DNA of 64,000 nucleotides from Ophiodon elongatus. Its lineage: Eukaryota > Chordata > Actinopteri > Perciformes > Hexagrammidae. This document shows, piece after piece, positions 13,398-25,573 of this stretch. The stretch is taken from the NCBI GenBank assembly GCA_016806645.1, contig JACSYO010001810.1, positions 6,964,501 through 7,028,500 on the forward strand. The letters run 5' to 3'. Both the position numbers and the translations under genes were made by a program. Each line of letters begins with the position of its first letter. Position 1 is the stretch's first letter. A model generated the notes under the pieces. That model was not told the origin of the DNA and did not search any database. It was given only the letters and a program-made list of their open reading frames with translations.

Positions 13398-13625
13398 AGT
13401 ATCTTTCCACATAAACTACATGACAGATACGGAGGATTTTTAGGAAGGTAGCATCGTTGCACTATGTGTGATGACAGTAAGACATTGCATGGAATAGTAA
13501 ATGAAAAGAATACTAAAAACTCCTGTCAATACGTTTTTACTTACTTAGATTTTTCTTAGATAGGGGTGATCACATGATTTCAGTGGCTAAATGGTTAATA
13601 CAGTTAAGCTTATCAAATGTATGTA

Positions 13626-13628
<3 letters not shown>

Positions 13629-13668
<40 letters not shown>
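13629..13668 (+). repeat. (AT)n microsatellite
   Basis: 40 bp of alternating AT. Confidence 0.95.
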
Positions 13669-13672
<4 letters not shown>

Positions 13673-14062
13673 CTCTTCCAGACCACTGCTCATGACATTT
13701 ATAATGACATTTATTGATGATAATCATTATTATCAAACAAAACACTCAACAGCTTGTACGCGTGGATTGGATTGCCCTTCATTGTTAGATTTCAGTTAGA
13801 TCTTAAAATAAACCCAATCCACTAAGTGGATGTGGAATGTTTTCTTGATAATGAACATTTATCATCAATTGTGAGTGTTGGATTAGCCTTTTCCACTCAG
13901 GTTTTTCATTGTGATGTATTATGATTTGTTGATACTTTGGATGGAAATGCAGCTGCTGAGGTCCAGATATGAAATCCTGCTGTTTAGCGGAGAATGGACG
14001 ACGTGGGAGAGTAGGGTGGAATGTTAGTGGGCTGCTGCTGATCCACCTGGTCAGACTGCTCA

Positions 14063-14063
<1 letters not shown>

Positions 14064-14101
<38 letters not shown>

Positions 14102-14120
14102 CGCACGCACGCACGCACGC

Positions 14121-14152
<32 letters not shown>
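14064..14152 (+). repeat. Compound (CA)n(CGCA)n microsatellite
   Basis: A CA run passes into CGCA tetramers with a central cgcgcg and back to CA. This purine-pyrimidine alternation has strong Z-DNA potential. Confidence 0.95.
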
Positions 14153-14154
<2 letters not shown>

Positions 14155-14525
14155 AGGCCACAAGCTAAACCAGCTGTTGATTATGTCAGGATGGGTACAA
14201 ACATTGCTGGTCCTGGCACTGGATCGAGCCTGAAGTATGTATTTAAAGCGTTTAATACCAGTGACCATTGTGATCACTTCTTGAATCCTATTGATTTTAG
14301 ATTCAAACACTGATCTCCAGGCTGTTTCAGTTCGTGTGATTTTTAATTTATTTAAATATGCATGAGATCTTTTATAACAGAATAAAACCAAAGCAGCATT
14401 AACTGCGGCGTGGTAGCTGAAATCTGTCTTTCTGCTTGTATTTTTGAACGTCTCAGTAGTCTGCCACTCTGACAAACTTCCTGTCCAGACAGGAAATGCA
14501 TTCCTTGGTGTGTGTTTCTCAGTCT

Positions 14526-14527
<2 letters not shown>

Positions 14528-14570
<43 letters not shown>
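14528..14570 (+). repeat. (TG)n microsatellite
   Basis: About 43 bp of TG followed by cgcgtgtg. Confidence 0.95.
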
Positions 14571-14574
<4 letters not shown>

Positions 14575-15363
14575 TGTGTTTTCATATATGTGTTTGTGTG
14601 GAGACAGACAACAGACATGTCATGGTATCCTACAATAACTGTCTGTGGAATGCAACCCACTTCCCTACAGTACAACTTAGCTGTGTTTGTACCTAAAACA
14701 TAGTTTTAGGTACATAGTAAACATAGTTATTCAGTAGTTCTTATTTTGAGCAAGAGCCCAGTTGGGTTGAGGAAACAGTGTTGAAAGTATGGATATCTGT
14801 GCTGTAAAAGAATTGTGAAAAACCAACAACAACTTCCTAAGAGTTTAAAAAAATGCTTCTGCCGTTATTGATATTCCAGGTTGTTTAGCCACACCCCATC
14901 AATTGTTTTTTTGTTCCTGTTGGTCTGCTCTCACAATGTGTAACCTTTAAAAAAGCGACAGTAAAAACTCTGCCTCGGTCTGGCTGGAAATATTCCACCA
15001 TTTGATTTTAGTTAAAGAATGACAATGGTACTGAGAGCAGAGGTTACAGTCCCCTTCTTGTTTAGGTGAACGGCAAAAGCATTAATGTTCATTGGTATCT
15101 TTCTAAAGGAAACTTTTTTTCTGATTTGATGTAATGGAAAAGTTCTGTGTGATGAGTTGCACAACACACAAATGTCTCTTGGGAGCAGGAATTGAATGAA
15201 TTGAACACATTTTTGAGTGGTGTGCTCAATACCCTTGTATTTACTTGGAAGTGAATGTTTTTCTTGGATTCTACATGTTCTTTTTGTTTTTGGGGTGGGG
15301 TGGGGGGCGTTAAGTACATTTATGCCTGAAAAATAACCTCCACATGCAAATACAGTTCAACAA

Positions 15364-15369
15364 TTTATT
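15364..15369 (-). promoter_or_regulatory. Likely vgll3 polyadenylation signal
   Basis: TTTATT on the plus strand reads AATAAA on the minus strand, about 550 nt after the vgll3 stop. It is the first canonical signal I see downstream. The A/T-rich, ORF-free sequence 15370-15915 is the inferred 3' UTR. Confidence 0.55.
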
Positions 15370-15915
15370 ACTTAAACATAGAGTACCAATATTTACACTA
15401 CACAATCCCTTAATGCAAAAAGTAAAGAAGCATTCAGGCAAGAATTTTTAGCAAAAGTCATCCAGCAAACAACAACTTAGCATGGCAAAACTGTACACAC
15501 AAAAACATTTACAGTCATCAACAAACATGTACTGTACAAAACAAAATGTGGATCAAAATCAAGCTCTTGAAACAGAACCACTTGGTCTCACATTGCATAA
15601 AAGAGAAATGGAGTTGTGTGCCATCAGAGAAGAAGCGGCCTCCCATTCTTAAAGCTAGTAGTCCGTTTTATATCATTCTTCGCGACCCTTGACCTGCAGC
15701 CAAAGCAGGAGATCACTGTCATTTAAGTCCAAAGCCTGAGTTCATCTCCATAATACGTTCTGTGGACAGTGCAAGACTCATAGTCTAAGCTACAGTAAGC
15801 CTTCTATTACATTGTACATTACAGTGCTGGTTTTGCAGCCATACATTGATAGAGCCACAATGGTAGGTCCTTTTTGGTGTGAATTGATTCTCTTTTCTCA
15901 ATGTCAGTACATCAG

Positions 15916-18008
15916 TTAGAACCACACTGACGTCTTTGCTTTGGTCTGATCAAGAGCTGCAGGAGAGAAAGACAGAAGGGGGAATTACTACTGTGCTAAA
16001 GTGTCACTCACAGGGTAAGTTCGAGGACGTGAGAAGTTCAACAAATGCTTGAAAGTGAATGTATTGTTTTGTATCTACCTGAGTCATACACCTCCAAGGA
16101 TCCATGGAGTGCAGAGGGAGTCCAGGTGACAGAGGTAGCCGTGATGGCGCTGCTGCTGCTGCTGCTGGGGTCCATCTCCGTCTTCAACCCCTCGCTGAGT
16201 GGGGAACTCCCTGTGCTGGCGGTCGGCTGGCTCTGGTTCCGAACACCGGGCAGCAGCAGAGGATTAAACCTGGGATCCAATGCTGAGCTGTGGGTTGGGT
16301 ATGAATGGAGCATGGGGTGGTGGTGCCGGGTGTGGATGTGGGGGTGAGGATGGTAGACGTTGTGGACGTTGGGGTAGCCACTTGAACCCGGGGGGTTCAG
16401 GCTGTAGGTCCAGCTGTCGTGGAGGGCAGCCGGAGGGGGGAGGCTGGCCTGGGAGAGCACGTGGTCGGCCCACAGAGCTCCATCTGGGTGGTTGAAGGAA
16501 ACAGGGCTGGAAGAGAAGTCTGGGTGGACTGAGACAGAGACAGATGGAAGGCAAGGACTGGCCTGGGATGGATAGGTGCTGTTCCACACTGAGCTGCTCT
16601 GACCCTCAGAGAGAGACCCATCTGAAACAATCACATCACAAATACTTTAACACACTGCAACATAATCATTCCAGTGTTTTAATGAATATAATAATTAACT
16701 GAGGATAAAATCTCCATCAGCTATGTATTTTGCTCTTTGAGAACTATTTCCATTTGCTGCCCTCCTCACCTTTCCATAAGCCAGCAGTGGCTGAGACAGA
16801 CGGCTGAGTCACTCTGATCGGTTTGGTTTCACTGTTAAAGGTGCTGGACTGACTGAGAGCCCGGGAGAAGTGTTCGTCTACCACGTCACCGATGTCGCCT
16901 TGGAAGTAGGTGAACAAAACGCAGCGGGAGCTCAAGTACTCTGCCTCTGCTGGTTGAGTACCATCCTTCAGGTCTGAATCGGATGAGGATCTGTGGCCTG
17001 ATTCGGTTTCCGGTGCTGGAGGACCCTGCCGCAGGCCTTGATCCCTGGAAAGCATCCCTCTTCCTCCTCCTTGCTGCCCCTGCTGCTCCATACACTCCTG
17101 CATCTTACTGTAAACACTCAGCCTCCTCTGGAGCAAGAGAAAGAGAGAGAGATTAATTTACAGATCAAGCCAGAAGTAAACTAGATTTTGATGGAATCAG
17201 CAAATATTGTTTTAGATGGATAATAAAGAGCCACATCTTATTACACATGTTGTTGATGCAACCGTTGTTTTCCACACAATAAAAACATAAACCATTCCTA
17301 AGTCTGATAATTATGGGCTTGGGAGCTGTGTGAAAATGAGTAACTTTTTTCCCATACTGCATTCCAACTATTTGTAAAGCTCAGTGAGCACCATCCACAT
17401 TCCTGAGTGACTGACCGGCTGTCATTACGTCACCATTTGACCGCAGGATTAATAGTTCCGTGTCATTACGCATGACCTGAGGTGAATACCGAACACCAGG
17501 CCGGAATTTAATCATTCAAAGCTGAAATTGAAGTTAAGAGGGGTGTGTAGGAGGAGTAATGGAAGTTTGAGGCGGTGTCCTGAGGAGAAGTCGGGCAATA
17601 TAGTAAAACAAATTCTGGAGGAAAAACGAAAAGTTTTTTGGGCGTGAAAAGTCTACAAAATATTCCTTTAGGGGAGGCGACATTCCCCAACTTAAATTTA
17701 TGGTAGGCCTATACATACACCCAAAGTTAACGTACACATTTTTCTTCTGCAGCCTATCAAAAACAGTTGCCGTTAATTAGTCATGCAACACACTTCTTTC
17801 AAGGGAATGCAATGTCCATTATTTAAAAAAAAAAAAAAAAAAAAAAGAAAAAGTAAGGCTGTGTCACTCGATAGCTTCAAAAGTTGTCTGAAGGATCTCT
17901 CACCTGTTGTTGCTGGTGATGGTGGTTATAGTACGTCGCCTTGTATGCCGCTGCAGGGAGGTAGTGCGCTCCATAGCTTTGGTGGTACATCACATCCAGG
18001 CAACTCAT
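15916..18008 (-). CDS. vgll3: Vestigial-like protein 3 (TEAD co-activator), 4 coding exons
   Basis: Coding exons on the minus strand are 17904-18008, 16770-17127, 16079-16621 and 15916-15956. All junctions are GT-AG, phases agree, and the sum is 1047 bp (348 aa; human VGLL3 about 326). The start MSCLDVMYHQSYG is typical of VGLL2/3. The TDU/Vg motif that binds TEAD factors sits in exon 2, about residues 98-126, with core SRCVLFTYFQGDIGDVVDEH. Exon 3 carries a His-rich stretch (about 242-265), the VGLL3-like ALDPRFNPLLLPGV and a poly-Ser run. The 41-bp last exon ends in SVWF, like human ESPWY. The product is expected to be a nuclear transcriptional co-factor without its own DNA-binding domain. 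VGLL3 is preferred over VGLL2 because of the C-terminal match and the chmp2b/pou1f1 neighbours. A longer reading of exon 3 through its donor to a stop at 16038 is less likely. In salmon vgll3 is known as a maturation-age locus. Confidence 0.95.
16149..16167 (-). repeat. Coding trinucleotide repeat (poly-Ser) in vgll3 exon 3
   Basis: The plus strand shows an uninterrupted GCT run. In the vgll3 frame it is read as AGC and gives six consecutive serines after the sequence KTEMDP. The array is in-frame, so unit gain or loss would change length without a frameshift. Confidence 0.8.
17825..17846 (+). repeat. Poly(A) run in vgll3 intron 1
   Basis: 22 consecutive A on the plus strand (poly-T in the vgll3 transcript). 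Confidence 0.9.
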
Positions 18009-18009
18009 A

Positions 18010-18360
18010 GCGACGGACCCGAGCGGTTAATGAGAAGAGAGGAGAGAAACGCGCACAGCACAGCCGAGGGCTCTTCACTCCTGAGGCTTCAGACGGGCTG
18101 TATCCCCCGAGCTATCGGTGCCTCCATATATGCCTGAACGCATACAATGGCCATGTCGTCCAGTTTGCATACAGACAATGCGCGTCCCGCTGCGCGCTCC
18201 ACCAGCACCACCCGGGGCCACAAATGGATCAAAACGATATAAGACACACACACACACTGTATTCTAAAAAAAAGTTTTTTAGGCCGCCTCTGATTGGGTG
18301 AGTTATCCCTTCCCTCCTTCTCTCTCTCTGTTTTGGAGGGGAGTTATATTTAGAGAGGGC
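18010..18360 (-). promoter_or_regulatory. vgll3 upstream region with MEF2-like and CArG/TATA-like sites
   Basis: This GC- and CpG-richer stretch lies immediately 5' of the vgll3 ATG. Minus-strand CTAAATATAA (18344-18353) fits the MEF2 consensus YTAWWWWTAR exactly and lies about 340 nt upstream of the ATG. CCATATATGC at 18124-18133 is one mismatch from a CArG box and could equally act as a TATA element. The transcription start is not determinable from the sequence. Promoter status is inferred from position and composition. Confidence 0.4.
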
Positions 18361-18579
18361 TGGGGCCATTTACTCACGCCCACCGAGGACGAGTGTATAT
18401 GGCGCAGTGGGGTTTAGCAAGGCACCAACACAGTCACGAGTACATTGGTTCAATTACCTCTGGTGGCACTCATTCATAAAAGTTTGTACTTATACTATGG
18501 GTCTTATGAAAATCTCTTAGTTCAGAGGTATTTGACCTCAGGACTGTCACAGTTTAGGGTGGCGGCCAGGACTTTGGGA

Positions 18580-18970
18580 ATACTTAAAGGGTAACTTTGG
18601 TATTTTTCAACCCGGACCCCGTTTTCCTGTCCACGTGACTGATGGGGACAACAATTTATGAAATTGGTCCATTCTTGTGGGAGCATGTTGCAGCCAAACG
18701 GGCTGCAAAGCAATCATTTCAGGCAATTTAGATTGTTAAGTGTCTGACTACATTATTGAAATAAAAGGTTTCTCTTTACCTTTCTGTTTGTGTCATATGA
18801 CTTTTTTCAGAAAGACAATGGTGGAAATGTCAGAGACAGAGGGGTGTCACCGGACATCAGGTTGTCAGAGTTTCTTGTGTTGGAATACAGAAAACATAGT
18901 GTGATCTAAAATATGTTCAATGTCATGGCTGAATATTTAGATGATTTCGACAATGTGGATGCGACGACTT
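18580..18970. repeat. Dispersed transposon-like repeat upstream of vgll3
   Basis: The segment starting gggtaactttggtatttttc, followed by gactgatggggacaacaa, is one I recall as a common percomorph interspersed repeat. It ends near the TA microsatellite at 19011. I see no second copy in this window, so the call rests on recall. Confidence 0.35.
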
Positions 18971-19005
18971 CAGAAAGATATTTCTCAGAGCTAGACAAAT
19001 ATAAT

Positions 19006-19010
<5 letters not shown>

Positions 19011-19051
<41 letters not shown>
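19011..19051 (+). repeat. (TA)n microsatellite
   Basis: About 41 bp TA at the edge of the 18580-18970 repeat. Confidence 0.95.
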
Positions 19052-19054
<3 letters not shown>

Positions 19055-19766
19055 ATAACAAACAGACCGGGAATCAAGAGAAAGGTAAAGAAACCAGTTT
19101 TATTTCTCTATAGGGCCCATTCCATAATATTGTCAGACACCTATAATAGCAGACAACAGACATGGAGGCAAACAAAGATGAAATCCAACCATTAACTTTG
19201 CAGTGGTATGTCCATTAACCATTCAGCTTCCAGGACACCATGGTTATCACTGCCATGTACTGACTCTTCCTTAGCTTCCCCTTTTTGAATGAAGCTTCCT
19301 GGCTGAGTGAGTTGAGCTGTTTGCTGCCACCTGTTGGCGAGACCAATGACATGACATGGCTGTCAGTTTGACCTTTTATGAGACCTGCTGTGAGCTACAC
19401 ATCCACACCATCTGTAGAAGAAGCAAATGACCCCAAGAAGAATATGCTGATCTTTAGTGGATATTACACTTTTAAGTCAACAAAATAAAAATACTGAAGG
19501 ACCATATGCTGATGATGATGTCAAATGCACAGAATTAATAAGAATCATGGACAGATAAACTTAATTTCAAGTTGTTCAAATTATTTAAAAATGGGTCAAT
19601 CCATCAGTCACTTTCTTCCCACGTTCACCTTTATGTCTCTACTCACCTCAGTGTTTACTAACTAACATGGACTTGTGTTATTTGAAATGAAATACTTTAT
19701 TGTGTAATGTGTAAGAGCTCTTCAAGGATAATTACAACTCTTGAGACTGAATGGCTGTAGCCCAAC

Positions 19767-20137
19767 GATAATCCGTAGGGTGCCTTGGTCTTCCTGAGAG
19801 TAAGGCTGGCCTGTGTATTGGCATCACTTCTCCCTCCATGACCGTCGGCCCTGTTGGCACTTTCTTAAGCGCTACATCATTTTTGCATGTGGTGAGGAGC
19901 AATGCACAGCTTCTCGTTATCATGGCTGGCGTTTCCAGCGAGCTCCAGGACTTCGGTGTTGAGGTTTCTCCCTAAAAGCCTTTAAGCTGCACTTAAGCAC
20001 CAGCGCCACTTGCTCAACATATGGTTGGCTTTCATGAGCAGCATATGGTGTTGGGCCCTCTGAGGAAAGGATTCCACTGCCCAGTCTGGCAGGCACATCT
20101 TGGACTCGGGTACATCTTTTTTCCTCTGGCCAGAGAT
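19767..20137 (-). pseudogene. Processed (intronless) histone H2A pseudogene
   Basis: The minus strand aligns with a full-length H2A reading frame but is broken. The expected start codon is ATC at 20137, followed by a decayed SGRGK-like segment. The recognisable blocks then follow in shifted frames: TEVLELAGNASHDNEK (H2A: AEVLELAGNAARDNKK), KNDVALKKVPTG (RNDEELNKLLGG), and ANTQASLTLRKTKAP (PNIQAVLLPKKTEKP). In-frame stops and at least two frameshifts exclude a functional histone. The absence of introns does not by itself separate retrocopy from gene fragment, since histones are usually intronless. The isolated position far from any histone cluster favours retrotransposition. Confidence 0.78.
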
Positions 20138-20729
20138 CGTCAGTCAGATTGAGTCAAGAGAGAAACTTCACCAGATTACACTCTATGAGGACAAAGTGAT
20201 CCAAAACCATGCAGGGTAATTCCAGTTAACTGCAGTAACCAGTTCCACTGACTCACATCTTAAGCCAAAGAAGAACAGGTCATTAAAAGGGCTGACATAA
20301 AGATATGCAGAATTCCGGGGCACGATTTCAAAGGGGTTTTAAATTATTTAACACGAGAGCCAATTCCATTTTACTACACCCAATTTCACAAATAACAAAT
20401 TACCGCACTCAAATTTTATTCTCACCCACCACTGTTTTTCAATTGAGACAGCAGGGAGCTGCAGAGGCAGGCAGTGATTAGATTGATGTCGCCTGGCTTC
20501 TTTGCTGCTATCTTGTTCACCAAGACCAAGTATGACACGTGTAGGAACAGACCTTCTGTCTTACATTCAGTAAATTGTGAGACATAACACTGTCTCTGCT
20601 GTCGGATGAATTTGTAGCAGAGGAGTAAAATGTGTTTTTATAAAAATGAATTAGGTTGTAGACGAACCTAGCGCTGCTGAGCTGCAATTGGTACTGTTGA
20701 AGCCTAACCATGCATGCGCGTGCACGCAC

Positions 20730-20732
<3 letters not shown>

Positions 20733-20796
<64 letters not shown>
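20733..20796 (+). repeat. (CA)n microsatellite
   Basis: About 64 bp CA, preceded by cgcgtgcacgcacgc. Confidence 0.95.
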
Positions 20797-20797
<1 letters not shown>

Positions 20798-21862
20798 CCC
20801 ATTTCCATTCCCACACACCAACACCAATCCATCATGTAGTCACAGTAATTGGCCTCTCGGCTTGTCCCAATAGGAAAAGCACAGGTGTTACTAATAATGT
20901 TAACGAGGCCTACGTTGTATTCAAAAAGTGCCCTGGTAAGCCGTGACAGTGAGCCAGCATGCACAATACCAGGAGCCTGAAACTGAAGCAGCTAAATGGA
21001 ATTCAGCTGTCATCAATTATATTATTTCCACCTGTGCTTTACTGTGACAAATCTAAACGAGAGATCCATCGAAAAGCAAAAGTTTTGCTTCAATGTCTGC
21101 ATCAGCGATACGTTTTTCTCTCACTTTGTGGTTTACTTTTCTCTTCTCGTTCTTACCTTTTGTCTGGTGGAATGCAAATGTTTAACAAAAACAACAGGAA
21201 GATGTATTATTTACTTCCTCCAGCCCTGCATGCTGGTTGCCAGGTGTCGCGTGTGATGAGACGGAGACGTCTATGGCAAGTGGGTAACCGTCTCCCCATT
21301 TTCACTCATGTTTCATTCACCTTGATTTTACAAAGGGAGTGTGAATTATTCAGTCCCAAGCTGATGATGCGATCAGACATGAGAAAGTGGGGCAGCATTT
21401 TGAAAGACAGGCACTTATACAGCAATCACAAAAAAAGCAAGTTCCCATTGTGTATCTAAAGAATAGTAATAGTTACAGCCAATGTGTGGTCAATTCACGG
21501 ATCAATTCTACAATGAATAAGCAATTAAAAATCTATCACAACAAAGTTTGGAAACCAGTTACTGGGTCAGATTTGAATAAACCGTCAGCATCATCCCCAT
21601 AAATCATTCAAATCCTTTACTGCCACCTGCATGTCTCGACTGACAGATCGCTCATTGCGACAACGCCAGCAGACAAAGAGACTGATTATAAAATCGTGCA
21701 GAGATGGCAGAGTTAGTCCGTGTCTCCATCTAGTGTTTTCATACGGTGAATCTTTTCCCTCGCTGCCTCCGCCTGCTGTGGAAGTGGGGCAGTGGAACAC
21801 GCAGAGTGATGCCTGGAGACAGTGCAGGAAGTATCAAACACACACATTTATAGCGGTGTCAC

Positions 21863-21873
21863 ATACACACACG

Positions 21874-21898
<25 letters not shown>
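21863..21898 (+). repeat. (CA)n microsatellite
   Basis: About 36 bp CA with one CG interruption. Confidence 0.9.
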
Positions 21899-21905
<7 letters not shown>

Positions 21906-22694
21906 ATCATGCACACTTGATCGTGCGTTTTACAACAGACAGATACACGCGAGCTCTCTGACACAGACGCTGGACCTCAGGGGTTTTCCACCAAACATCT
22001 GGAGCAGCCTGTGCCTCTACTCCCCTGCTTCCTAATGAGGCACAGAGATGATTATTAGTGGATGTTTCAGAGGGGAGAACGGAGGGAGGAGAAGGGAAGG
22101 GACAGAAATTAAAGTGGAGTTGGAGAATTGTTTGCTTTTCCTGCTGGTTTAAACCCTTCAAAGAGCGATGGGCACCTCCAGTGCTTTAGATCTAAAGAAT
22201 TCTTTCATGCCAACTAAACTTCACACCACTTTAGATCACAGGCACATTTCAGAGGAGCATTCCTCCCTGGGCGGGAGGATGTTTTGGGGATGTATCCCAA
22301 GAAACTCAAAAAAATATAACCCCAAAAAACAGGTCACAAGTGTTGTGTCCCAGATCTGAGTCTCAGAGGTAAACGAAAGTTCGACCCTTCAAGTTTTCAA
22401 GACATTGACGATGACAATTAAAAACATAAAGCGCAATGCTTTCTGTCAAAGTCATTTTCTGCAAAAAAAATGCAGTATCTTGTAATATTAAAAGATCTAC
22501 CTTTTTCAACCTTACAGAGCACTCCTGATGAGGCAGGTGTGAGATAACGCTGAGTGCTGTAGGTGATGATATCTCACATTAAGCAGACTGCAGCATCATG
22601 AGTTTTGCGGTGCGGTTGCTATCGTTCTTTTGCCCCTGGGGGAGGGTCTATAGAAATGCACACCTGCCTGAGCTGACTCTCCGGATGATCTGAA

Positions 22695-22742
<48 letters not shown>
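22695..22742 (+). repeat. (GAT)16 trinucleotide repeat
   Basis: 48 bp of uninterrupted GAT, with further GATGAT/GACGAT remnants to 22775. Confidence 0.95.
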
Positions 22743-25160
22743 AATTATAATGACGATGTTGATGATGACGATGATAAGACTCATGTGCAGGCAAACAAAT
22801 GAACGCTACCCATTTAGGCTCTCTCACGTACATCTGATACTCGAAGGCCACCACCACCGTAGCTATCATCGAGCTACAAGACATTTTACTCTTGTAAAAT
22901 CCTACAAAATAACACAAGTATTTGGGGTTTTGATGACAAATATGATAAGTATAACATCGTGAATCATATTTTTCCTATTTCATTGTCATAAACCTCTGTG
23001 ACATTAAGTCAAGGGAAACATAAACATATCTAAAATGCTAATGTGTGGCATATTGGTCAAACTCTTCCATTATTTCACACATAGACACTTATTATATGAT
23101 ATTTGTGTACGTGTACATTCAGTGGATAATTTCATGCAGTAAGTGTTGTGTGTGAGAGGTGGGGGGAGGAGTGCAAACTATAGAGTCTAATTAAAGAACC
23201 ATTAGTGCGTCTTCAAATGCATGGAGTGATGCAATATCAGAGGATTTATTCAGAAAGAAAAACACAACTTGCAATATATACAACTGGATTTGCCTCGAAT
23301 TCAAAACTATAACATGTGTCTTGATGTGTTATATAGTTTAAATGAGACATAAAACAACATGGTGGGATCATTAGCACTGTAGCACCAATGTGTTTTCTAA
23401 TGAGCTAAAGACAGTCATTTGTAAGTTAATGGGAAAGGAATTTCCATGTTAACCGAAGAAAAGAAAACCTTGGGTTTTTTTGTCAAACAAAAGCGCCACG
23501 CGTTCGCCTTTTCATTATCTCAGTGATCTCACATCTTCAGTTTTAATTGCTCAAGCCATTATTGCGTATTTTACAAATGGAAATGGCAGTTTTAATTGCA
23601 AAGACTAGACAAAGAGAAGTACTTGCTTCACAGCGTGCATGCGTGTGCGTCTGACGGCCTGCGCCCGGACTCTCTGTCTGTTGACAAAGTGACCCGCGGA
23701 TATTGCCTTCCCTCAAGAGTCACCGTGCCGACCTTGCTTAAGAAGCAGATAATTACTTATACTCTCTCCTCCTGCTTTAACTCATATTCTGCTTGTATAA
23801 AGATAAAGGAAGCTGCACAGGCTGCCCAGCAGAAGTTAATGACATGATGGAGACTCAAAGACGGGGGTCACGTTGATGGAGGGCAAATCCACTTGACAGA
23901 TGTGTGTACCCCTTTTGGAGAGTGTAACTGGGTGGGATTTTCCTTTTGAACAAAAGATTGACATCTATTTAAATGTTGAATCTGTAAATCCACAGCTAAT
24001 TGGAAAAAACAAACGTTATATGCTGGACATTTGGCTGCATACTTTGGATATGTGTGAAATTAAGCATAATACCGTTTCCTTTCCATACCATTTTGCTCTA
24101 TTACTTTTTGGAGCTACATTTTGATGTCTGGTTTTAAACACTGACATGGGGAAGAATGTAGATTTGATTCATATTATCTGTGACAGTAATAAAATGCTCT
24201 CCAGAAGAGAAAAGACGGAGCATGAATGAAACGACACAATAAAATATAAAACTCCATATAAAACTACTGGTATCAGTCCAATACGATGATTACTGCTTAA
24301 AAACAGAATGTGCTTTTTCTTTTTAGAAGAGAGAAAAAGACTCATTTTTAGAGCATAGGGCTACTATAAAAAAAATTTAATCAAATCTACTGCATATCCT
24401 CTTCTGCCTCAGTCTTTTGTGTGTTTTCATTTGCAATAAAATATTGTGTTTGTTCTGTGTGCTCATATTTTTACAAATTAAGCCATTTATAAAAGGCCAT
24501 AAATACTTGTAAATACATACTTCGATTTCTGTATGTAGTAATATGTGTCCCCTGGAGCATGTCCAGTGTATTTCAAACAATAAAAAGAAGACCCTTCTTA
24601 TTATAACATTTAATTATTTATTACACAACACAATAACCAAAATAGAAACTGGTGTGAAAGGTATAAATCTGCCAGCTGAAGGCGATTCTCTGCTGCTCCA
24701 GTTGGATTATTCTCAAATGACAAATTTAACTTTACTTACCTGTTCAGCTGTCATTACAAATTACACGGCCCTCACTGAATCATAAAGACTTCTGTCTCAA
24801 ATGTGATACCTACTGTAAAACACACATTACAAACACATTGTTCTGGCTTTTCAGAGTATGACATTCAGAATCAGGACAATCTACAAAAAGCATGTATATG
24901 TGTTATTATTACAAAGACCTTGATGTTCTACAACTATCTGATTAATAAAGCTTCCTACTTTGTCTGTTTCCTCCCTCACACGACTCAACAAAACGTCTTC
25001 ACACTCGTCCTCTGTTGCCCTTCCAGTTGTGGTAACTCTAATTCCCTCATGCTAATGGCGTGTCTGTTCCTCGGCTCCTGCTGGGACCGCCAGCCTACTT
25101 CTTGTGGTCACAGCCTGGCCCTGGGGCGAGGAGTTCCACGGACTGGAGAAACAGGATAGG

Positions 25161-25164
<4 letters not shown>

Positions 25165-25211
<47 letters not shown>
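25165..25211 (+). repeat. (GA)n microsatellite
   Basis: About 47 bp GA. Confidence 0.95.
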
Positions 25212-25214
<3 letters not shown>

Positions 25215-25436
25215 GGGAGAAAGGGCGGAAGAGGGTTCTGGTTTGATGCATGTAGGGTCTACCCTCAGACAGATTGTCCTCCTCAGGCAAAAAGGACCTG
25301 TGGGTAAAAGAGGGTGTCATTGAACCGTGTGTGTGCTTCACTGAGTGTGACATCCAAAATTGGCGCCAGCAGCAGATTTAAACAATAGTACCTCGCTGTT
25401 TGACCTTACTCACAAAACCATCAGCATGTCTGTAAG

Positions 25437-25439
<3 letters not shown>

Positions 25440-25477
<38 letters not shown>

Positions 25478-25540
25478 TGCACATGTTTCTATTCATACCC
25501 CACACCTGCTTTTACATGCTAAATTTGCCCAATGTTAGAG

Positions 25541-25571
<31 letters not shown>
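25440..25571 (+). repeat. Two (TG)n runs
   Basis: TG runs at 25440-25475 and 25543-25571, separated by unique sequence. Confidence 0.9.

Positions 25572-25573
<2 letters not shown>

Larger units (their letters stand above)
1..15340. other. Intergenic DNA beyond the vgll3 3' end
   Basis: No exon, RNA gene or promoter could be supported. The stretch holds the microsatellites, hairpin, dispersed repeat pair, telomere-like tract, retroposon tail and minisatellite listed separately. The interval 10960-11110 is dense in TAAT/ATTA homeodomain-type cores and could be conserved non-coding sequence, which cannot be tested here. Outside the listed items (for example 3600-4000, 5600-6300, 6800-7500, 8650-11200 and 14700-15300) I see nothing specific. 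Confidence 0.6.

Noticed and set aside
13193..13462. Repeat protein genes (CLP, ANM repeats)
   Set aside because: All frames derive from the 9-bp minisatellite and are open on both strands, which is a repeat artefact.
15286..15308. G-rich tract as a G-quadruplex terminator after vgll3
   Set aside because: Only three separated G-runs are present, so a standard four-run quadruplex is not supported.
16045..16495. Several open frames on the plus strand across vgll3 exon 3
   Set aside because: They are antisense shadows of a GC-rich exon. The minus-strand frame matches VGLL3 with correct splice phases.
15916..18008. Assignment as vgll2 instead of vgll3
   Set aside because: The C-terminal exon (KTSVWF end), the ALDPRFNPLLLPGV block and the chmp2b/pou1f1 neighbours fit VGLL3 better.
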